A stretch of 64,000 nucleotides of DNA, from NCBI RefSeq assembly GCF_024594815.1, contig NZ_JANJOU010000018.1:62001-126000 (forward strand), given 5' to 3'. This DNA is from Roseomonas populi. GTDB lineage: Bacteria; Pseudomonadota; Alphaproteobacteria; Acetobacterales; Acetobacteraceae. The translations under genes and the position numbers were made by a program. Below the pieces are notes generated by a model that had not been told where the DNA came from, made no database searches, and saw nothing but the letters and a program-made list of their open reading frames with translations. Below, piece after piece: positions 59,089 through 64,000 of the stretch (position 1 is its first letter; the number at the start of each line of letters is the position of its first letter).

Positions 59089-61407
59089 ATGGCTGAGCTA
59101 TCGCTTCCGCGGCGCAGCATGCTGGCTGCTGGCATCGCCGCCATCGCGGCTCCCGCACTGTCGAGGTCGGCCCTGGCGCAGCCCGTTATCGGACGGATGA
59201 TGCCCCGGGAGTTCAACCTCGCCATCGAGCATGTCTCGCTCAATATCACCGGAAGTCCGCGTTCGGCCATCGCGGTCAACCGCTCGGTCCCGGCTCCGGT
59301 CCTCCGTTTCCGCGAGGGCGAGGAGGTAGTCATCAACGTCGCCAACCGGCTCCGCGAGAGCACGTCCATCCACTGGCACGGGCTCATCCTCCCGAGCGGA
59401 CAGGACGGCGTGCCGGGCATCAGCGACGGGTTCCAGGGCATCGCGGCGGGCGAGACGCACCAGTACCGCTTCCCGCTCGTCCAGGCGGGCACCTACTGGT
59501 ATCACAGCCATTCCGGGACGCAGGAGCAGGCGGGCCTATACGGGCCCCTCGTCATCGACCCGGCACGCGCCGAGCCCTTCGGCTTCGACCGCGACTACAT
59601 CATCCAGCTGTCCGACTGGACCGACGAAAACCCGCACCGCGTCATCCAGAACCTGAAGCGCGACGCGGGCTACTACAACTACAACAAGCGCACCGCGGCG
59701 AGCCTCGCCAACGAGCTCGCGCGAGCGCCGAACGCCCAGGCGCGCGAGGCCATCATCCGCGACCGGATGATGTGGGGCGAGATGCGGATGGATCCGACCG
59801 ACATCGAGGACGTCACCGGATACACCTTCCTGGTGAACGGCCGGACGCCCGAGCAGAACTTCACGGCCGCCTACCGCCCGGGGGAGACCGTGCGGCTGCG
59901 CTTCATCAACTCCGGAGCAATGAGCCATTTCGACGTCCGCATCCCCGGGCTGGAAATGACGGTTGTGCAGGCGCACGGCAACAACGTGCAGCCGGTGGCG
60001 ATCGACGAGTTCCGCATCGCGCCTGCCGAGACCTTCGACGTACTCGTCCGTCCCACCGGCGGGCGCCAGTTCCAGATCCTGGCGGAATCCATGGGCCGCC
60101 AGGGCTTCGCCAGCGCCAGCCTCGCCACCCAGAACGGCCTGCCGATGCTTCCCCTTCCGTCGCACCGCGAGCGGCCGCTGCTGACCATGGCCGACATGGG
60201 CGGGAACTACGGGCCCAGGGGCCTCGACCGCGGCACCCTGCGTCCCGAGACGGACCGGCCCGGCCAGATCGCGCCCATGGAGTCCATGGACATGGGCGGC
60301 ATGGACCACTCGGGGATGCCGGGGATGTCCGGCATGGGCTCCGGCGGCGCCCAGGGCGGCATGCAGGGCATGGACCATTCGAACATGCCCGGGATGAACC
60401 GCGGCGCTCCTGCTCCCGCCGGACGCGGCGGGCGGGTCCAGGCGCCTTCCGGTACGGCACCCATGGACCATTCGACGATGCCGGGGATGGATCACTCCAA
60501 CATGCCGGGGATGGGTCGCTCCTCATCCCTGGCTAGCGACCCGATGTTCCGCCTCGCCTCGGCCAGCATCCCCTCCGGTTCGGTTCCGGGGCCGGGGAAC
60601 TTCACCCTGGCCCAAGCCACCCGGGGACAGGGCGGAATGTCCGGCATGGATCATTCCAACATGCCCGGCATGGACCACTCGACCATGCCGGGCATGGACC
60701 ATTCCGGCATGCCCGGCATGGGGCAGCCGCAGCAGGCACGCCCCACCCAGCCAAGGAGGCCGCAGGGGCAGCAGAACCCGCCCGCCCCGAGGCGCGACCA
60801 GCGCAGCGCGGCCCCGGCCGCGCCCGATCACTCGGCGATGGGTCACGGCGCGCCAGGCACCGGCCAGGTGGGCCAAGTAGACACCTCCGCGGCCAGCGCA
60901 CATGCGGGCCACGGAGGGATGACGCCGCCCGATCCGTTCGCGGTCAACACCGGGGCGCCTCCTGGCGCACGCGTGCTCACCTACCGGATGCTCCGGGCGC
61001 TCTCGAACCCCTACCCGGTGCGCGAGCCCGACCGCATCTTGGAGGTGCGGCTGACGGGCAACATGGAGCGGTACTTCTGGGCCATCAACGGCAACCGCTT
61101 CAGCGAGGCACAGCCGATCGTACTGACCCTCGGCGAGCGGGTCCGGATGCGGTTCATCAACGAGACCATGATGAGCCATCCGATGCACCTGCATGGGGTC
61201 TGGATGCAGCCGCAGGTGGGCAATGGCGCCCAGAACCCGCTGCTGCACACCATCAGCGTCAAACCCGGCAGCACGCTCGACGTGGACGTGGAGGCAGACG
61301 CCGAGGGCGGCTGGGCCTTCCACTGCCACATGCTGTTCCACATGGAGACGGGGATGATGCGCAAGGTCGAGATCCGGCGTCAGCCGCGCGTCGCGTCCAA
61401 CGGCTGA
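59089..61407 (+). CDS. copA: Multicopper oxidase CopA/PcoA type with a large Met-rich insert
   Basis: A 772-residue periplasmic oxidase exported by Tat (LPRRSMLAAGIAAIAAPALS). Copper ligands: His95/His97 (IHWHG), His139/His141 (YHSHSG), His697/700/702 (HPMHLHG), His745-Cys746-His747 and His751, with axial Met756 (FHCHMLFHMETGM). Residues of about 400-545 are an insert with repeated MDHSxMPGM units. CopA/PcoA oxidises Cu(I) and binds extra copper through these Met motifs. The insert is long for the family. It heads the copAB-RS operon and overlaps copB by one base. Confidence 0.92.
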   Translation: MAELSLPRRSMLAAGIAAIAAPALSRSALAQPVIGRMMPREFNLAIEHVSLNITGSPRSAIAVNRSVPAPVLRFREGEEVVINVANRLRESTSIHWHGLILPSGQDGVPGISDGFQGIAAGETHQYRFPLVQAGTYWYHSHSGTQEQAGLYGPLVIDPARAEPFGFDRDYIIQLSDWTDENPHRVIQNLKRDAGYYNYNKRTAASLANELARAPNAQAREAIIRDRMMWGEMRMDPTDIEDVTGYTFLVNGRTPEQNFTAAYRPGETVRLRFINSGAMSHFDVRIPGLEMTVVQAHGNNVQPVAIDEFRIAPAETFDVLVRPTGGRQFQILAESMGRQGFASASLATQNGLPMLPLPSHRERPLLTMADMGGNYGPRGLDRGTLRPETDRPGQIAPMESMDMGGMDHSGMPGMSGMGSGGAQGGMQGMDHSNMPGMNRGAPAPAGRGGRVQAPSGTAPMDHSTMPGMDHSNMPGMGRSSSLASDPMFRLASASIPSGSVPGPGNFTLAQATRGQGGMSGMDHSNMPGMDHSTMPGMDHSGMPGMGQPQQARPTQPRRPQGQQNPPAPRRDQRSAAPAAPDHSAMGHGAPGTGQVGQVDTSAASAHAGHGGMTPPDPFAVNTGAPPGARVLTYRMLRALSNPYPVREPDRILEVRLTGNMERYFWAINGNRFSEAQPIVLTLGERVRMRFINETMMSHPMHLHGVWMQPQVGNGAQNPLLHTISVKPGSTLDVDVEADAEGGWAFHCHMLFHMETGMMRKVEIRRQPRVASNG
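60290..60726 (+). repeat. In-frame MDHSxMPGM repeats in the multicopper oxidase
   Basis: About eight near-copies of a 27-base unit encoding MDHS(N/T/G)MPGM occur in two clusters, around 60290-60515 and 60640-60725, separated by a linker rich in Ser, Gly and Pro. Synonymous codon changes between copies show selection on the peptide. Confidence 0.8.
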
Positions 61408-62201
61408 TGACGAAGGACCGATCCCCGATGCGACGCACGACCCGGGGCGCTGCCCTCGTGCTGCCCCTTCTCGGCGCTCTCGCCGCCGGGCAGGCTTCGG
61501 CCCAGCAGGCCGTCTCCCAGAACCTGGCGCACGACCCGGGCGCCCACGCTCCGGCGTCGCACGAGGTGTACTTCGGCGCCGTGCTCTTCGACCGCCTCGA
61601 GTGGGGCGTGGGTCTCGACGGTTCGCCGAACGTCGCGCGCTGGGACGGGCAGGCCTGGTACGGCACGGACTATGACAAGATCTGGATCAAGACCCAGGGA
61701 GAGGTCGAGCGCGGTCGCCGGGCCGAGAACGCCGAGGTCCAGCTGCTCTACTCGCGCCTCATCGGCTACTATTGGGACTTCCAGGCGGGCGTGCGCTACG
61801 ACGCTCGTCCACGCCCTGATCGCACCTACGGCGTCATCGGTGTCCAGGGACTGGCTCCGGGACTCTTCGAGGTGGACCTGCAGGCGTTCGTGAGCGAGCG
61901 CGGCGACCTCTCCGCCCGGGTGGAGCTTTCTTACGACCTCTACATCACGCAGCGCCTCGTGCTGCAGCCCAACGTCGAGGTCAATCTGGCTGCCCAGCGA
62001 GTGCGCGAGCTCGGCGTCAACAGCGGCTTCAGCGACGTCGAGGCAGGCCTGCGCCTGCGCTACGAGTTCACCCGCGAGGTCGCGCCCTACGTCGGCGTGA
62101 ACTACACGAGGCGGTTCGGAGAGGCGGCGCGCTACGCCCGGGACGAGGGCGGACGTGCCGAGAGCGTGGAGTTCGTGTCCGGCATCCGGCTCTTCTTCTG
62201 A
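61407..62201 (+). CDS. copB: CopB/PcoB outer membrane copper resistance protein
   Basis: A 264-residue protein with a signal peptide (LVLPLLGALAAGQASA) and a 12-stranded beta-barrel pattern: YFGAVLFDRLEWGVG, YYWDFQAGVRYDARPRPDRT, LVLQPNVEVNLAAQRVRELG, VAPYVGVNYTRRFGEAARYA, FVSGIRLFF. The typical N-terminal Met/His-rich segment of CopB is very short here, as though the Met-rich load has moved to the oxidase. It follows copA by overlap, as in Pseudomonas and E. coli pco operons. Confidence 0.9.
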   Translation: MTKDRSPMRRTTRGAALVLPLLGALAAGQASAQQAVSQNLAHDPGAHAPASHEVYFGAVLFDRLEWGVGLDGSPNVARWDGQAWYGTDYDKIWIKTQGEVERGRRAENAEVQLLYSRLIGYYWDFQAGVRYDARPRPDRTYGVIGVQGLAPGLFEVDLQAFVSERGDLSARVELSYDLYITQRLVLQPNVEVNLAAQRVRELGVNSGFSDVEAGLRLRYEFTREVAPYVGVNYTRRFGEAARYARDEGGRAESVEFVSGIRLFF

Positions 62202-62258
62202 AAGGAGGCCGCGGATGCCCAGCCGTGCTGCCGGAGGCTCCCCCGGGGGAACGATGCC

Positions 62259-63050
62259 TTGACCGATCGCCCCGGCAGCGCCCCCCGGGGCGTCTCGTCA
62301 GCCGACCTGCCTCCGATGTCCGGCGAGGGGCGACACGTGCTCGTCGTCGAGGACGACGGGGAACTCCGCAAGCTCCTGCTCACGTTTCTTCGCCGTAGCG
62401 GGTTCCGCGCCAGCGGCGCCCGGGACGGCATCGAGATGCGGCGGCTCCTGGCTTCGGCCCAGGTGGACCTCGTGCTGCTCGACATCATGCTGCCGGGCAA
62501 GTCGGGCTTCGAGCTCTGCCGGGATCTCCGCGCCGAGGGACGGATCCCGGTCATCATCCTGACCGCCCTGGCCGAGGCATCGGACCGGGTCATAGGGCTG
62601 GAGCTTGGAGCGGACGACTTCGTCGTGAAGCCAGCCGACCCTCGGGAGCTTGTCGCACGCATCCGGGCCGTCCTCCGCCGGGCCGAGGGCCCCGAGGACA
62701 ACGCGGGTGGCAAGGGCCGCGAGGTGGCGCACTTCGCCGGTTGGTCCCTAGATACCCGGCGCCGCGAGCTTCTCAGGCCCGACAGTGTCGTGGTCGAACT
62801 GACCAGTGGCGAGTACGACCTCCTCCTGGCCTTCGTGGAGCGGCCGCAGCGCATCCTGACCCGGGACCAGCTCCTGGACATCGCCCGGAACCGCCCCTAC
62901 GGCGGGCTCGACCGCTCGATGGATGTCCAGATCAGCCGGTTGCGCGCCAAGCTCGGGCCCCGGCCGCATGAGGACGGTGAGCCGGGCCTGATCAAGACTG
63001 TCCGCGGGGTGGGCTACCTTCTGTCCAGCCCAGTGGAGTGGTCAGGTTGA
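62259..63050 (+). CDS. copR: CopR-like OmpR-family response regulator
   Basis: A 263-residue (TTG start) two-component regulator: receiver domain with phosphorylated Asp75 (VDLVLLDIMLPGKSG) and Lys in VVKPAD, then an OmpR winged helix (RREL, LTSGEYDLLLAFVERPQRIL, RSMDVQISRLRAKLG). An ATG at 62316 (MSGEGRHVLVVEDD) would give the usual family length of about 244 and may be the true start. It follows copB by 57 bases and overlaps the kinase (TTGA). It is likely to control the copA promoter region. Confidence 0.88.
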   Translation: MTDRPGSAPRGVSSADLPPMSGEGRHVLVVEDDGELRKLLLTFLRRSGFRASGARDGIEMRRLLASAQVDLVLLDIMLPGKSGFELCRDLRAEGRIPVIILTALAEASDRVIGLELGADDFVVKPADPRELVARIRAVLRRAEGPEDNAGGKGREVAHFAGWSLDTRRRELLRPDSVVVELTSGEYDLLLAFVERPQRILTRDQLLDIARNRPYGGLDRSMDVQISRLRAKLGPRPHEDGEPGLIKTVRGVGYLLSSPVEWSG

Positions 63051-64000
63051 AGTGGTTCCTTCCACAGTCGTTGGCCGCGCGGACCCTGGCGACCCTGACG
63101 GTCGGCTTCGCGATCCTGTTCGCCGCCATGGTCGGCATTCACGACGTGCTGCTCCGCCAAGCCGTGGAGCGGGGGACCGAGGAGCTGCTGGCCCAGCGGC
63201 TGGCGACGATCCTGGATGCCGTCGCGGCGGCGCCCGAAGGGGAAAGAGACAGGATCGCTCATGCTCTGTCGCGGGCGGACCTAGAGGTCCATTGGCGGCG
63301 CGACGCGGCTCCCACCCCCGAGCATCCCTCCCGCGAGGAGTGGCCGACCGTCGCGGCGCGGACGGCGGCCCTGAGCGGCGTCGCGACGGAGGTGCGCGTG
63401 CGCCCCGGGCGCTACGAGGATGCGTCGGACCGGCTCGTCGGCATCGGAGCGGTAGCCCGCCTGCAGGACGGCTCCTGGCTGGACATGGAACTCGCCTCGT
63501 TCAACGTGCTGTCGGCCGACCAGGGCGTCCTGCACTCCTACGCCGCCGCCGTCGGCCTGGCGCTCCTCCTCGCGGTCGGCTTCGCGGCCCGTTCGGTGTC
63601 GGCGCCGGTCTCGGCGCTGGCGAAGGCGGTTTCCCGCCTCGATCTCGAGGGCGAGCCACCAGCCCTTTCCGCGTCCGGCCCGCGCGAGGTGCGGCAGCTT
63701 GCTGAGGCGCTCAACGACATGGCGGGGCGAACCCGTGACGCGTTCCGGCAACGGACACTGGCACTCGGGGCTTTGTCCCACGACCTGATGTCACCGATCG
63801 CTCGCCTTCGCCTTCGTGCCGAGGAACTTCCGGACGAGGTACGGGAGCCGATCCGCCGGGATCTTGCCGAGATGGAGACGATGGTCTCCGATGTCCTCGC
63901 CTACCTCCGTGGCGGCCACGCCGGTGAGGCCGTCCAGCCGCTCGCGATCTCGGCGCTCGTCCGCACTGTCGCCGACGAATTCGCCGATGCGGGGACGCCG
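63047..64000 (+). CDS. copS: CopS-like sensor histidine kinase, 3' end outside window
   Basis: 318 residues are visible from a TTG that overlaps the copR stop. There is a membrane helix at 13-31 (TLATLTVGFAILFAAMVGIH), a periplasmic sensor part of about 130 residues with only one or two His, a second helix (YAAAVGLALLLAVGFAA), a HAMP linker and the phosphoacceptor His245 in ALSHDLMSPIARLRLRAEEL. The ATP-binding domain lies beyond the window. Paired with CopR it probably senses periplasmic copper. Confidence 0.88.
   Translation, partial: MKWFLPQSLAARTLATLTVGFAILFAAMVGIHDVLLRQAVERGTEELLAQRLATILDAVAAAPEGERDRIAHALSRADLEVHWRRDAAPTPEHPSREEWPTVAARTAALSGVATEVRVRPGRYEDASDRLVGIGAVARLQDGSWLDMELASFNVLSADQGVLHSYAAAVGLALLLAVGFAARSVSAPVSALAKAVSRLDLEGEPPALSASGPREVRQLAEALNDMAGRTRDAFRQRTLALGALSHDLMSPIARLRLRAEELPDEVREPIRRDLAEMETMVSDVLAYLRGGHAGEAVQPLAISALVRTVADEFADAGTP

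Noticed and set aside
60290-60726. Regular DNA repeats resembling a CRISPR array
   Set aside because: The repeats are in frame, contiguous, differ at synonymous sites and encode MDHSxMPGM; there are no unique spacers.
62251-62259. ATG at 62253 as the copR start
   Set aside because: It is out of frame and meets a stop after two codons (ATG CCT TGA).

Overview
The window is high-GC DNA with alphaproteobacterial, probably Acetobacteraceae (Roseomonas-like), gene content. That assignment comes from gene style and composition, not from a marker gene. There are no rRNA, tRNA or CRISPR loci and little core metabolism. Recombinases, gene fragments, metal resistance and a near-complete type IVB secretion system (T4BSS) point to a plasmid or integrated mobile element.

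Layout. (1) 1-3.5 kb: a LysR regulator running off the left edge, a decayed cytochrome c gene, then a fluoride riboswitch driving a CLC-type channel fused to a DUF190 domain. (2) 3.7-7.2 kb: a truncated serine recombinase, then a tightly overlapping operon of tyrosine recombinase, unknown protein and ScpA-like kleisin. (3) 7.4-10.9 kb: an AAA+ ATPase plus subtilisin pair matching IetA/IetS, a plasmid incompatibility and phage-defence module. (4) 11-18.3 kb: a CDF metal exporter with a truncated NAD synthetase, an MBL-fold persulfide-dioxygenase-like gene with a nonsense codon, and a MerR-controlled operon of HMA metallochaperone, Zn/Cd/Pb P-type ATPase, LspA and CcdA. (5) 18.3-18.8 kb: three gene fragments. 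(6) 18.8-24 kb: a FIST-domain sensory operon and several unknown proteins. (7) 24-54.5 kb: the T4BSS, related to Legionella Dot/Icm and IncI1 R64 Tra/Trb. (8) 54.6-64 kb: a copper island with CueR, DUF411 protein, Cu P-type ATPase, Met-rich lipoprotein, multicopper oxidase CopA, outer membrane CopB and a two-component CopRS pair cut by the right edge.

The T4BSS encodes the outer-membrane core (DotC, DotD, DotH), the bridging core (DotG, DotF), inner-membrane parts (DotA, DotI/IcmL, DotE/IcmC, DotP/IcmD, IcmT, IcmV/TraX-like), the ATPases DotB and DotO, and the coupling complex (DotL, DotM, DotN). It also has candidates for the adaptors IcmS and IcmW, IcmX/TraW, a DsbG-like folding factor and a lytic transglycosylase. 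I see no relaxase.

The most striking unlisted signal is a 12-base element, CCGTTCGCGCCG or one mismatch from it. It occurs 11 times between 23.9 and 50.3 kb, always in the sense orientation and usually 36-44 bases before the start codon of a T4BSS transcription unit. It looks like the signature of a dedicated T4BSS regulon. Two regulators encoded inside the locus, an XRE protein and a triple-HTH GcrA-like protein, are candidate readers.
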